A stretch of DNA of 64,000 nt from Nitzschia sp. DOCU1 (GCA_951394045.1 OX595986.1:3873534-3937533), one strand, 5' to 3'. Counted from the first letter of the stretch, positions 21,465-33,081 are shown. Translations and numbers: made by a program. Notes: generated from the sequence alone by a model not told the origin.

Positions 21465-22035
21465 GGTGGAAAGAGACAAATAAGATGATTCCACAACTTA
21501 TGAACACAACGTGATGGTAGGCGTGGGTAAAACCTGAGCGCCATCGTCGCCGTGATGATGCGATGCTTCCGTGTGTGCGAATGACCGTTGTCAACGACTA
21601 GTTCGATCGAAAATATTGATACGTCAATGCGGATAGGTACGAAGACGTACGTACCTTACCTGGTACCAGCTCAAAACGTACGATTATCAGTCTCCGGCTG
21701 ACTGCGGCGACTGCATCCTTTGCCACGTGAAATTTGCCACCAACATCGGAGCCCGCTGTGTAGCTGGCATTCAACGTCACAAAATCTGACTAATTCTTCA
21801 TCATCAGGGCATACGACACCTGCTAGAGACCAGCTGTGTGTTTCTGGCGACGAGGCAATGCAAAAGGTCTTGTCTACACTTTCTTATTCTATGCCACCGT
21901 GGTGATGATTTCTTCTCATCACTTTGAAAAATCTGAGATCGCTTTCTGAATCAGTCCTGTGTCGAGACAGATCAACAACCGTCCTCACAATTTTGAAGAT
22001 CGAGCTATTAGCTAGCATTCCACAAGTATCTCGAC
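21465..22035. other. Intergenic, divergent promoter region
   Basis: About 570 bp between the GOLD protein gene (minus) and the MATE gene (plus). No gene recognised. Confidence 0.4.
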
Positions 22036-23818
22036 ATGCAACGGCACCCCTTTTATTGGTTGTTGGCATGCTGTTTGCTACAAAATAATGTTATCAGTGC
22101 AAATACAAATCCATACGATGGAGGGCAAAGAAGGAATGAAGTGCTGCCGTCGGAGTCGTTTCGGCCCCAGCCTCATGTTGTCAAGGTCGAAAACTATCGC
22201 TACGTGGAAATTGGTAAAAACACTAGCGAGGATGGCAATGGTGGCGTTTTTGAGGAGGTACTCGAGGAAGTGCACCAATTAACAAACTATTCTGATACAC
22301 AAGAAAGTGGCCCTCAGTCAGTATTGACTACGGCTTCCGATTCTAGTCCGCTCGAGAAACTACAGCAGCGGACAAGAAATATGTCGGTCCTATTTGATGA
22401 AGTCGACAAAATGATCTTTTCCACCGCCCTTCCACTTTCAGCAGTCTTTGCTATCATTCCTATCGCAAGTGCATTGGACTTGTTCTGGGTCAATCGATTG
22501 GGTGATGCCCTGGCTGTTGCAGGGCAGGCAGCGGCCAACCAGGTCTACAATTCGGCATTTTGGCTCTTTGCTTTCTTGCCAACTATCACGGCGACCCTGG
22601 TATCTAAAAGTCACGCGAGCGGTGAACTTGAGAAGACACAAGAATCTGTCTGCCAGGCCCTGCTTTTTGCTATGATCATTGCATTGCCGGGTGCAGTGCT
22701 AATGTTCTTCAGGCCCTCCCACGCGTTGAGCTCCATTTTGAAAGGTATGGACAAAGTTGCGCTGGGGTTATCGTTCTGTCGAATTGTAACTAACTGTGCC
22801 CCTTTCCGTAGATGGATCACCCGCATTTGAAACTGCACGGCCTTACCTAAAGTTGCGGGCTTTCTCCTTTGTTCCGATGATGATTTCCTTCGTGGGCTTT
22901 TCGACGTTCCGCGGAACCATGGAAATTGCATCGGCAGTCAAAATTACCATGGCGACGAGTATTCTAGCGGCTGTCTTGGATCCTCTGCTCATTCATGTAT
23001 TTGGGTTTGGGGTACGGGGAGCAGCGTTGGCTGGTCTAGGCGCAGAATACACTTCGGCTGCTATCTACCTCAAGCTTCTGATCGAACGAAATTTGTTACG
23101 CCTGGACAAGTTGACGAAATTGCCATCTTGGAGCTCGATAGCTCCTCTGATCAAAGGGAGTGTGGCACTACAGATAAGAAGCTTTGCGTTGAATCTGACT
23201 CAACTCATGGTCACCCGTGTCATCCAATCAATTGATGATCAAGGGGTTGCACCGGCTGCCCACGCGTTGGCACTTCAAACCTTTCAACTCGGAATGATCT
23301 TGTTGGGTGCCCTGGGCATGGCTGCGCAGACATTAGTACCAACTACAATGGCGAAGCAAAGCGAAAGATCTGGTTTGTCTCAAGTCAATATTGACGTCAA
23401 TACCATGATAGGTCGACTACTTCGCTGGGGAGTTTCTCTAGGTACACTTGTGTCTTTGGTGCAGCTAGTCCTCTTACCGAACATTCTGAGCTCCAGCCCA
23501 CTTACTGAGGTTCGACATGCGGCGAAAGTGCCTGCTATGATATCCCTATCGCTGCACGCGTTTAACGCGGTAGTCAGCATCGGCGAAGGTACTATGATGG
23601 GCTCTGGGAGTTTTGCCTGGATGTCTGTGAACATTATCGCAGCATCCCTTGCATATCTTGCCACCCTTCAAGTGCTTCCTCAAAAATTCGGACTCACTGG
23701 CGTCTGGCTGTGCATGGCTACGTTCACAGTTGTTCGTTTGACTGGCAGCGTCGCGTTCTTCGTGACGAAAATGCGGACGCCGCCTGCCGCTACTGAAGCA
23801 TCATTAAAGGCTTTATAA
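22036..23818 (+). CDS. MATE-family efflux transporter with N-terminal leader
   Basis: Exons 22036-22744 and 22812-23818 give 571 residues. A signal-peptide-like start (WLLACCLLQNNVISA) and about 90 acidic, polar residues precede the transporter. The membrane part begins near residue 125 with IFSTALPLSAVFAIIPI and has about 12 hydrophobic segments, including FWVNRLGDALAVAGQAAANQ, a typical MATE first-helix region, and the mirrored second half from SVALQIRSF. Plant relatives such as EDS5 and DinF-like proteins sit in plastid envelopes; the leader suggests plastid or secretory location here. Substrate is unknown. Confidence 0.82.
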
Positions 23819-24230
23819 AAATGTACAATTCGCCAGCCTCTCTGGATCGTCCTCTACTAGCTAGTTATCGCTATCGGTATTCCAGTTCTAGTAGAAACAA
23901 AAGGGCCATACTATGCAAAGCAATCAGCAAGTGATGACTTGCATGGCGCCTGCAGATCCAAGCAGAAGCATCCATAGGATCGGTGTAACACTGTCTGTAC
24001 ATAATGGTATACTCGTAGCTATATGTTTGATCAGATCGACCAGAGCTCTGCGCGAGCCTGTTGATGGGGCGCGCGCGCCGTCAATTTTTTGGACGGACGG
24101 GAAAAGGACTTCTCAAAACAAGGGATCTCCGATCATTATCAGAGAGGGCGTGACCTCGATCCTCGAAGAAATCAAAGTAAAGTAAGCCTCTGGAACAATC
24201 CCTCTCGTTCAAGGCATCGTATTCCTCCTG
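23819..24230. other. Intergenic, no gene seen
   Basis: About 410 bp between the MATE gene and the HACD-like gene, both plus strand. It holds a 90-residue ORF without recognisable features. Confidence 0.4.
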
Positions 24231-24851
24231 ATGACATCACCGAGCATTGGAACTATTTGGCTAACTGTCTCCAACCTCGCCACGGCATTGGCATGGGGTC
24301 GTGTGGCACTGATCGTCGTTGTCAATGGCTTTGGGCCATTGGGAAGTGAAGAGTCAACACTGTGTTCGGATACTTTGGTCCCCGCTGTGAAAATGGCATT
24401 GATGATCAGCTTTGTGGAGATTTTCAACAGCGTTACTGGCTTCACGCGATCGCCGCTGGCGGCTGTCCTTCTCTTTTCTTGCACACGCGCCGGTGTGGAA
24501 TACATAGTCGCACCACTTATTCCCTGTGGATCCTGGCAACACTTGCTGACAGTTACAATGTGGGGCATCGGCGATCTGGTTCGATTCGGGTGCTTTGCTG
24601 TCGACACTGCTTTCGGCGGCATTAGGATGGTGAAATCAATCCGCTTCACTGTCGCTCCGATCTTATTTCCAATTGGGGCCAGCGGAGAGATGTTCATGGT
24701 GATGCTAGTTGCATCTCAGGGACGACCCGCCGTTTATGTGGCTGCTGCATTATGGCCGGTTTTCTTCTACCCGATGATGCAGCAGCTTTTGAAGCAGCGT
24801 CGCAAGCATTTCGAACCGAAGGATAAGAAGAAACAAATTAAGGCGGTATAA
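24231..24851 (+). CDS. 3-hydroxyacyl-CoA dehydratase-like (HACD/PTPLA) protein, catalytic Tyr replaced
   Basis: The 206-residue protein is hydrophobic, with about six membrane segments and a lysine-rich C terminus (KDKKKQIKAV) that may retain it in the ER. It has the PTPLA/HACD pattern: WLTVSNLATALAW near the start, KMALMISFVEIFNSVTGFTRSP, and IRFTVAPILFPIGASGE. In active enzymes (yeast PHS1, plant PAS2) the last block reads LYP...E, with Tyr and Glu as the catalytic pair seven residues apart. Here Glu153 is kept but Tyr is Phe146 (codon TTT). HACD performs the third step of very-long-chain fatty acid elongation. This copy may be inactive, regulatory or altered in mechanism. Confidence 0.75.
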   Translation: MTSPSIGTIWLTVSNLATALAWGRVALIVVVNGFGPLGSEESTLCSDTLVPAVKMALMISFVEIFNSVTGFTRSPLAAVLLFSCTRAGVEYIVAPLIPCGSWQHLLTVTMWGIGDLVRFGCFAVDTAFGGIRMVKSIRFTVAPILFPIGASGEMFMVMLVASQGRPAVYVAAALWPVFFYPMMQQLLKQRRKHFEPKDKKKQIKAV

Positions 24852-24952
24852 GTTGCGATCAATGACAAATTGTTTTCGTCTTTAACCACATCAATCGGTG
24901 TCAACAGTACATTTATATGTAGCAATTATTCAGGGATGACACACGTGTACTC

Positions 24953-26146
24953 CTATTCCACCTTCTCATCGTCCCAACCGACAGCAATATCCTTCAACTG
25001 ATCTAGCGACTTGGGAATCACCAAGTCGACGCAGTCAGAAATGTCAAGCGACTTGAGCTTGGTTAGCTGGCCCAAGGACACCGGCAGAGTTTCCAGGCGC
25101 TTACAGGTTCGCAAATCTAGGCTCTTGAGGCTTGAAAGATTGCCAATTTGACGCGGCAAACTGGCCAGCTTTTTGCACGCTCTCAGATCAAGCATGCACA
25201 CCTTCGGCAGGTCGCAAATACTATCCGGTAGCTCGGTGATACCTTTGCATTTGTTCATAACGAAATCCTCTAAAGATTCCCATTGTCCAATGGACGGTGG
25301 AAGGCTCGTCAATCCCATGCATTTCGATAGCGATACCTCTACAAGCTTCGTCAAGTTGCCAATGGCAGGCGGCAGCTCTTTCACCTCCTTGCACTCTCGC
25401 ATATTAAGTTGGCGAAGATTCGATAGGTAGCAAATGGATTCGGGCAATGACTCGAGCGCTTTGCATTTATCCAGGCAGATCGTTTCCAGAGATTTCATAT
25501 TTCCCAATGTCGACGGTAGTGCTTTGAGAATCTTATTTCCGGAACTGCTGTGTCCTCCAACGCTGAACTTCTTGAGCCTTTCAAAATGCTTTGGTCAGTC
25601 AAATTTCGCAACATTTGCCTCTTAAATCAAAAACCCACTTACTTGGTGAGATTTCCGAGAGATTCAGGAAGACAAGACACTTCAGACGCATCAGTCAAAT
25701 CGAGCTTGAGAGTGGAAATGTGAGGGAAGTATTGCCATATTTTCCTCTATTGAAAATATTGAGCCCCCACGTACCTCTTTGAGATTGCTGAGATTCCCAA
25801 TATCATCCGGCAAGGATTTCAGACTTTCACATCGTGTAAGAATTAGTGTTTCGAGGCTCGCCAGACTGCAGACGGAAGCGTGAAGCGATGTGATGTAGCG
25901 GCACTTGTGCAGATCAAGTTCTCTAAGATTCTCAAATTCGGCCAAGGAGGGCATGGTGGTCCAACGATCATCTTCCGAAAGGTGCCGCGCACTCAAAGCG
26001 ACAACATGCCCAGACGAAGAGTCTTTTCCTGATCTCATCCCTGTAAGCGGTCCCTCTTTGATGGTCGACCATTCGAGTCCTTTACCAATGACTTCGAAAA
26101 GATCATGGGCTTCGTTGGAATCCAAATCGTCAATCTTCCTCTTCAT
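24953..26146 (-). CDS. Leucine-rich repeat protein of plant-type LRR
   Basis: Exons 25775-26146, 25643-25704 and 24953-25577 give 352 residues. After about 70 residues without repeats come about 12 repeats of the form LPxSIGxLxxLxxLxLxxCxxL, with a Cys at the turn in most (DLHKCR, ILTRCE, NMRECK, SLSKCM, DLRACK, DLRTCK). The 62 bp middle exon supplies one repeat and restores LKELDLTDAS. No signal peptide, NB-ARC or kinase domain is present. A protein-protein interaction scaffold in the cytosol or nucleus is inferred. Confidence 0.82.
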
Positions 26147-26731
26147 TTTCTGTCGAGTTCTTCAGTGGAAGTGTTGTGGAAACAACTTTGAGTGGGCCGG
26201 GCTAGGTGTCGAAACTTTGTGGTTTTGATCAACAAAGATCGTAGGCAACATCTCTTCCTTTCCTCTCTTGCTCGGTCCAACAACAACCAAATCTTGGTGC
26301 ACGGCTGCGAAGGCATGCCGACAATGTTCAACGGATGCTGGCCCTGCTCGAAGGGCAATTGTCTGGGCGCACGTAATAAGTAAAAGCACGTGCCGTGGTC
26401 GCAAGCAACCAAGAGAGGCGGCGCGCCAAAAACCCAAATTCAAAATCTCGTGCCAATCACAATTTGCTTCGACAGCAAGTACGGAATTACCGCTACCGAT
26501 AGTAGCAGCAACTGCAACCCCCATGATACCTGGTGTAGCCTCTTCTAGCTAGTTAGATCATATCAGACGGATCATGCTTCCGACAACAGGAAGAGGCGTC
26601 CTTTTTGGTCGTCTTGGAGCGTTTCTTCTTTTAAAAGTCGTCGAGAATGAACTAGTCTGGATTAGAAGATTTTGGATAGAATATTTCTCCGAAGTATTTA
26701 TTTCTAGTAGTGAAGGGCGACGCCCAAGGAC
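26147..26731. other. Intergenic, no gene seen
   Basis: About 585 bp between two minus-strand genes. ORFs on both strands here lack conserved features. Confidence 0.4.
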
Positions 26732-27328
26732 CTAGTTGAAGTTTTGGAGCAGGTCTTCTATTCGAAAGCCAAAATCAGGGTCCACTTTGATCGCATGAGG
26801 CATTCCGCAAAATTCTTTGCAATCCTCAATGACACTAGCAGTGTCATCAAAGAATGCAATCTCAGTTGCCTCCACACCGAACTTTTCTTGAAGTTGTCTC
26901 ACATGGTATCGCTTGATCTTGTTTGCTTCTATTTCATCGCATGGATGGACTCTTGGGTTGTACGCCACAATGTAAAATGCATCGCTGATTTCCCTGGCAA
27001 AGCATTGCTTGACTAACTGGGTGGCCAACTCCTTTCCCAAGATGTGGGTCTCAGGCTGAACGGGGCCTCCAAACTCTGCTTCGTCGGAATGGGTTGCAAT
27101 CGCAAGGAAAAAATTCTCTGCAAACAGTTTTGGCACCAACCGTAGAAAAGAGGGTGTTGCCTTTCCAATGTACTCATGGAGTTCGGATCGAAGTAGTCGA
27201 CCCCGACTGTGCTGGCCAACTGCAGTCAAATCCATGTCAAAAACGACCAACTTTATGCCATTTTTCCGCAGAAGGCAGACACATGTATCTAATTCTTTCG
27301 ATATCATTACCTTGTCAGACAGAGCCAT
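26732..27328 (-). CDS. HAD-superfamily phosphatase-like protein
   Basis: The 198-residue protein has the HAD motifs in order: VVFDMDLTAV (motif I, DxDxT), LAIATHSDE (motif II, Thr or Ser), KIKRYHVRQL (Lys of motif III) and IAFFDDTASVIEDC (motif IV, DD). All catalytic positions are kept, so a metal-dependent phosphatase or related phosphotransfer activity is likely. There is no cap domain and no targeting leader. The size is similar to MDP-1 type and other capless HAD proteins. Substrate is unknown. Intronless. Confidence 0.75.
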   Translation of the reverse strand: MALSDKVMISKELDTCVCLLRKNGIKLVVFDMDLTAVGQHSRGRLLRSELHEYIGKATPSFLRLVPKLFAENFFLAIATHSDEAEFGGPVQPETHILGKELATQLVKQCFAREISDAFYIVAYNPRVHPCDEIEANKIKRYHVRQLQEKFGVEATEIAFFDDTASVIEDCKEFCGMPHAIKVDPDFGFRIEDLLQNFN

Positions 27329-27551
27329 TGCCGAAAGATGGAGGCGGGTCCTGCAAGTAGTCTTTCATAATGCTGACGCCATTAATGCGATGTGCTCCCG
27401 GCATGAAACGCGGCCCGCCGCTGGACGATCGAGAGTGTGAATTTGATCACAATAATAGTCGTACCATACGACTCGTTCGACAAACTAACTTTTTTATGTA
27501 CCCTACGATATTATAAACTACTATCAGTCGCATCCAGCCATTCCTCAGGAC

Positions 27552-28094
27552 CTAATATACCACACGGAGGTTGTTTACGTGACCCAATGGTTGTCCAAAT
27601 TCATCAAAGACGTACCCATTGTGTTCGTAAGCTCTTTTAGAGTCGCACGGACACAAGAAGGCAAAAGCTCCACATGGGAGTAAGGTAAAGATGCATGTCA
27701 CGACGGACACAGTCACACAAGCGGACCAAGTAATACTCCCATTGTATTTGACCGTGACCCATCGAGCACCTGCTGGGATAGGAGACCCTTGACCCATTGG
27801 CTGTTGATGAAGTTTTTCTTGTTGGGGAGGGGCGACAACTTGGATCGTGGTCTGCGGATGGCCGGTCATAGAAGTCTCCGAGGCGTTTGGCTCATCGGCG
27901 ACCAAGGTCGCCTCTACTAGTACCATTTCTGGATGTTCATTATAGTAAGCAGGGAAACTCGTCGCCGGGGCCGATTGGCCCGGCGAGAGCGAGATTTCCT
28001 CACGTTCTTCCATGGCTGAAGGCACCGGGGCATTGTTTGATCGCTCAATTGGCATAATTTTGATTTGCGAGGGATCCTTGGTTAATATTGTCAT
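27552..28094 (-). CDS. Small single-pass membrane protein, Cys-rich tail, unknown function
   Basis: The 180-residue protein has an acidic, Pro/Gln-rich N-terminal half. A conserved-looking block follows (RWVTVKYNGSITWS), then one membrane segment (VTVSVVTCIFTLLPCGAFAFLC) and a tail PCDSKRAYEHNGYVFDEFGQ. The arrangement (membrane segment followed by CPCD and a short tail) resembles small tail-region membrane proteins, but I cannot name the family. LITAF was considered and lacks its paired CxxC zinc motif. Location on endomembranes is inferred. Confidence 0.55.
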   Translation of the reverse strand: MTILTKDPSQIKIMPIERSNNAPVPSAMEEREEISLSPGQSAPATSFPAYYNEHPEMVLVEATLVADEPNASETSMTGHPQTTIQVVAPPQQEKLHQQPMGQGSPIPAGARWVTVKYNGSITWSACVTVSVVTCIFTLLPCGAFAFLCPCDSKRAYEHNGYVFDEFGQPLGHVNNLRVVY

Positions 28095-28762
28095 ATTCTC
28101 GGTATATCACAAACAAATGCCTTCGAATCTCTTGTAAAAGAATGTTTATTCCTTTCGCAGTTTTATGAGTTGTCCGGGACGACGACTTGATGAGTGTATG
28201 GGGACAGCAAGAATGATCGATGTAATCGCGACAACAGAGTGATAGTTGTTCTTCGCCGTGATTTGCCTTTCCGCGAAGCTATGCATGGAGTCGAGTCGAA
28301 TCTTGCCACAACACAAGGTCTATGATGTAATCGCGATACCGAGTGACCCATCCCCGCGCGGAAGATTCCTTCGGAGTCGACCAGTCCGAATATTTCAACA
28401 ATGTGAGGAGTCGCGTTTTCATCGAAAGCGCTTTCCCGCCGCCATCATACCATAGGCTGCCATTGCGATCGTAGTAGCGTCCGAACTGTAAGGGAATCCA
28501 AACCTCAAGGAATGGCTAGTGGGAGAGGGTGTCCTTGTTGGGCAAGCTTCTTGATGAAGTCTCAAGCTAGTCTGGAGGATTGTTCTGCCTTCTCCACCAC
28601 CACTTGACCGTCGACGAAGACGTGAAAGTCAGGCAAGCTTGAACAATACTGATGGCTTTTTAGTAAGTCATTTAGGAATATAGTCTTCCATGCAACCGTA
28701 CCCAATATTGACTTACAACATCTTGGTCTCTCATATAGTGGTTTCGAGCAGCAAATGTGGAT
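28095..28762. other. Intergenic, no gene seen
   Basis: About 670 bp between two minus-strand genes. No supported gene or RNA. Confidence 0.4.
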
Positions 28763-29734
28763 TTACTCGTAAATTGGGCAAAACGTGCCAAACGCCAGCT
28801 CACAAAAGACCCCAGGATCGTTGTAACGATAATTCTTGTTGAGTGCATTGATCTTGGTCATTTCTTCTTCGGACAGAGCGAAATTCAAGACGTCTCTATT
28901 TTCCTTCATTCGATCCTTATTGGACGTTTTGGTCAATGGAAACGTATTGCGTTGCAACGCCCATCGAATCAATACCTGAGCGGGTGTCTTGTTATGAGTT
29001 TGGCCTATCGAAATCACGGTAGGATCGTTCATCAACACGTCCTTTTCGGTTGCCATGCTCAGTTCAATATACGAAGAAGCGCCCAAGGTCGAAAATGCCG
29101 TCACGTGCATTCCTTCTTCATGGGCAAATCGGAGTAATTTGGCCTGAGAATTGTGCGGATGAACCTCGATTTGCAACGTAGAAGGACGGATACGACAAGT
29201 ACCGAAAATCTGCCGCAACGACTGCGTCGAGAAATTGCAGACACCAATCGTTTTGGCTAATCCCTGATCGACCAAGTCTTCCATGGCCTTCCAGGTAGCG
29301 ACCAGATCTTGTTTGGCCAAGACCATTTTGCCATCCAAATTTAGCCATTCCGGGGGATACTTGGATTCAAAGGGAACAAACTCCATCGCAATAGGAAAGT
29401 GGATCAAATATTCGTCCACATAGCTTAGCTGCAATTCCTTAAGCGTGCGCTGACATGCCAATGGTACGTGTTCAGGAGCATGGTACGTGTTCCATAACTT
29501 GGACGTGATAAACAAGTCTTCTCTCGAGCAAAGACCGTCTTGAATGGCCTTGGCAATTCCTTCACCGACTTGGATTTCATTACCATAGTCACAAGCACAA
29601 TCCAAACGACGATACCCCGCTTGTATGGCCTGATAGCAAACGTCGGCGCAAATCTCCTTGGGAACCTTCCAAAATCCAAACACGAGAGGATCGGAAGGCG
29701 TGATTCCTCCGTCTAGAATAGTAGGGACCACCAT
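28763..29734 (-). CDS. Aldo-keto reductase, xylose-reductase-like
   Basis: From the ATG at 29734 the protein is 323 residues, the usual AKR length. The catalytic tetrad is visible: Asp45 and Tyr50 in DCACDYGNE, Lys79 in TSKLWNTYH and His112 in YLIHFP. The NADPH-binding loop TKTSNKDRMKEN and the C-terminal NYRYNDPGVF...FGTFCPIYE match AKR2-type D-xylose and aldose reductases. It should reduce sugar aldehydes to polyols in the cytosol. The longer ORF up to 29875 adds 47 residues without homology. It is divergent from the Gfo/Idh/MocA gene at 30119. Confidence 0.85.
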   Translation of the reverse strand: MVVPTILDGGITPSDPLVFGFWKVPKEICADVCYQAIQAGYRRLDCACDYGNEIQVGEGIAKAIQDGLCSREDLFITSKLWNTYHAPEHVPLACQRTLKELQLSYVDEYLIHFPIAMEFVPFESKYPPEWLNLDGKMVLAKQDLVATWKAMEDLVDQGLAKTIGVCNFSTQSLRQIFGTCRIRPSTLQIEVHPHNSQAKLLRFAHEEGMHVTAFSTLGASSYIELSMATEKDVLMNDPTVISIGQTHNKTPAQVLIRWALQRNTFPLTKTSNKDRMKENRDVLNFALSEEEMTKINALNKNYRYNDPGVFCELAFGTFCPIYE

Positions 29735-30118
29735 ATTACTGCTGCTAAAAAATATTAATGTTCTGAAGCTGATCCTTGTCGAAAGGAATTCAATGGGTAT
29801 GACCAGCGTGAAGCCTCTATGACTTCTTTGGTCGTCAACGAGGGGTGGTGTGAGGGGGTGATGGGTGTCACACAAAAAGAGGGGGTGGTGTCATGAGCAC
29901 ATCCATGCGCGCAGATGGAAACGAGAAAATCGCGATGCTCGCATCGGTCGTGCCTTGCTTCTCGCGGTGGAGGGAGTTGACATCCGTACATTTTCTACGG
30001 CCATCACTACCAAGAGAAAGTTCGTGCCGATCCGGCCCGTATGAAAATCCACAGATTCCGACTTTCCCCACAGAAGGTCGAGCGCTGATGGCATCATCAC
30101 GTAACATTTGCTGTCAGG
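29735..30118. other. Divergent spacer of two oxidoreductase genes
   Basis: 384 bp between the AKR and Gfo/Idh/MocA genes. It probably acts as a shared promoter region; no specific element is identified. Confidence 0.45.
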
Positions 30119-31629
30119 ATGCTGACACTCCACCCTTTCTTGCATTTCTTCGTCGTTGCATTGTTGGTAATTCATCCTTCCTTCTCCTTGACCATTCGCA
30201 ACAACATGGCACCCAACATTCAACCTTTTGAGACTCTACCTGTTCCCGAGGTCGATAACAGGATTCGATGTGCCTTGCTAGGATGTGGAATGGTAAGATT
30301 CATTTGTTCTTTGGAGAGAAAATGTTTGCCATTTCTCATCTTTGCTGCCCTACTATACTTGTAGATGGGACAGGAGCACATTTCTTACATTATGGGATAT
30401 TCTCGGGATATTCGCATTGATTATCTTTGTGATCCCTTTGAACCGTCATTGGAAAAGGCACGAAAGATCATGCGGGAATTTGAGGTTCTCGACCCGGTAG
30501 CTACTGCAGTACACCACGACGAGCCCACGGTGTTTACCGACGAACAAGATTTGCGAGATCATGCCGACCAGATTGACTTGCTAGTTATTGCATCTCCCAA
30601 CTATATGCATACCCCGACGCTGCTGGAGTGGGGAAAGTATGACATTACCATTTTGTGTGAGAAACCAGTGGCGGTATCTCAGGAACAACACGACGAGCTA
30701 AAGGCGGCATCGGAACGTCCCGATTGGAGAGCTCGATTGTGGGTGGCCATGGAATATCGGTATATTCCAGCCATTGCCAAACTTGTGGGTCTTCTTCCTG
30801 AGATTGGAGAACTTAAAATGGTGACTATACGTGAGAATCGGTATCCCTTTTTGCACAAGATTGGCGACTGGAATCGGGACCGAGCCAAAACGGGAGACAC
30901 CTTGGTAGAAAAGTGCTGTCACTTTTTTGACCTGTTTCGTTTGATTACTGGACAAGAGGCAGCCTTGTCCAAAGTGCGGGCCTTGGCTCAACGAGGAATC
31001 AATTATCTGGACGAACCAGAACCTCCGAATGATGTCCCCATTATTGATTCTGCCTATGTGACCATGCCATTTCAAAAGGAGTCGGCGGCGGACGGAGTCA
31101 AGTGGTCGAATGCTATTGGATGCCTAGAACTTTGTATGTTTGCCGAGGGTAGTCGTCACCAAGAAGAAATTATTGTCACTGGAACCAAGGTACGTGTGGT
31201 GGTCTCCTCTGGGATTGGACGTGGCCAACGGACATTTTCTTACGTGGTAAGCTGATTGTTTCTCACGGCACACAGGGACGCTTAGAGGCATACTTACCCG
31301 AAAATAAAGTGTACATGTTCCAACGACCAAATCATGAACAATGGTCGGACCGTAGTGTCCCTCCGCCAAAGGCCAGTATTCAACAACAAGTCTTTGACTG
31401 CTCGGACGTCAAGAGCGTCCACGGCATTGACAATGAAATCATTCCCACACATGGTGGCTACCACTACTGCAGTACTGCTATTGAATGGTACCACTTGTTA
31501 AATCAGATTCGTAGCCATCGGGATGGAGGAGAATTCCGACCTCAAGTCTCGTTACAGGACGGCCTTCGTGCGGTTGAAATCGGTATTCATGCCACTGCCG
31601 CTCTCATCAACGATATCAAAGCGGATTAA
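30119..31629 (+). CDS. Gfo/Idh/MocA-family oxidoreductase
   Basis: Exons 30119-30292, 30365-31189 and 31276-31629 give 450 residues. The nucleotide-binding loop LLGCGM/MGQEH spans the first splice site. LVIASPNYMH and LCEKPVAVS are the conserved family blocks (EKP), and EKCCHFFDLFR supplies the usual His/Asp region. The second intron is removed to give TGTKGRLEAYLP. The first ATG adds a signal-peptide-like leader (HFFVVALLVIHPSFSL); an internal ATG at 30206 would give a leaderless cytosolic form. The family includes inositol and glucose-fructose dehydrogenases. Substrate is unknown. Confidence 0.85.
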
Positions 31630-33081
31630 GCAGGTGACTCTTCCAGCTGATGGGTACGCACACCCCATACACGCGTTAACAATACAATGAGACGATTTTT
31701 GCCGTTCTCGGGCCGGTTATGATGGTGATGTCGTATTGTATCATTATGTATAGACTCTATAAATAGATTTCATTTTTTGCAAGAAGCAGGTACTGTTGAA
31801 AGTGTTCCCATTCATTGTTCCCGTATCATACCAAGCGCTGTTCAGATGCTTGGTCATTTATTCATTCAGAAGCATCCGTAACGGGCACTGACGTAATTGC
31901 AGTTTCGTATCTTGAGCAAGTGCCTTGCCGATGCAGCCGATCTCTTCAGGTTCTCTCGTCGTCGAGTCTGAGCATGCTGGGTTACATCGCGACCTTATTT
32001 AAATGTCCATCCCACATTCGAGCTACAAAAGTTGCAACATCACTCCACTCATCCACCATGGTCAGTGACAGACAGGTGTGGGGAAGGCTGGCGATTGGAT
32101 ACAGGCGACACTAGACTGCCTTTCAAGATCTCAAAAAATCTGGGATTTGGAGGGAACCCCCGTGATTTCCTTTTTCCAGATACCGGCACCGGTATCGCTT
32201 TCCACCAGACAGACAACCATCACACATTTCCCATTGATGCCTTTCAGTGCTGTTCTTGCCAAAAGATTGCTGCTGATCTCGTCGTCTCGTTTGCTCTCAA
32301 TTCGCATACACTTCTTGACCTACATACAAATATGTATGCACAGGCGAGATCACTCGCTCGATCAATGGCGAAAGGTAGCGACAACAGCAAAAGCGGTTCA
32401 TTAGAAGAAGGCCCTTCCTCGGTGTAATATACCATGCAGGAACTCGTTGCCAGGATGAACGCACGGAAGAACCGATTAGGAATGATGTGCGGTCATGGTG
32501 GTGGCACACAAACCAGCCGAAAAGGTTGCTTCATCATCACGGCGGCGAAAGCATCCATTTCTCTGCTTCTGCTTGTTGTTGTTGTTTTCGCTTCATTGCG
32601 ATGATAAACAGGTCGATCGATCAAAACGCCAGCATCCTCCTTGTTTGGCTGTTGGAAGAGGATGGTGGAGGCAGATTTTATGGCGGGAAATTCAAATTGT
32701 GACGGGCAACCCGCGAAAATGCCGGCATGCGCGCCATGGTCTCCATCACATCTACGTGTATGTAGAGTCAACAGTCCAAAATTCGCCGGCAGAGCCCATA
32801 GAGTAGGGTGCTCAAACTAACCTCTTTTTTCTGCTGCCGCGCGTGGGTTGCGGCCACCCCGCCACCACGATGAAAAAGAACTCTTGGTGGTTGTCAACGA
32901 TAACGAGGCCAAAGACAGCTTCGAACCCATATCTGCAATATCCACAGTGTTGCTATTATAGTTGTGCTTGGGAAGGTTTGAAGCTTTTACATTCGACAGC
33001 TGCAGTTTATTTCCTTGGGATTCGTTTCGGAAGTTAGAAGTAACGCAACGAACACGACTCGGCCACAAGAACAAAACAAAA
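31630..33081. other. Long intergenic region, no gene seen
   Basis: About 1.45 kb between two plus-strand genes. Several short ORFs on both strands overlap each other and none has conserved features or splice support. Confidence 0.4.

Noticed and set aside
23393..23400. TGACGTCA palindrome
   Set aside because: Inside the MATE coding sequence, so it is not taken as a promoter element.
27552..28094. LITAF domain in the small membrane protein
   Set aside because: The paired CxxC and HxCxxC zinc motifs of LITAF are absent; only CPCD follows the membrane segment.
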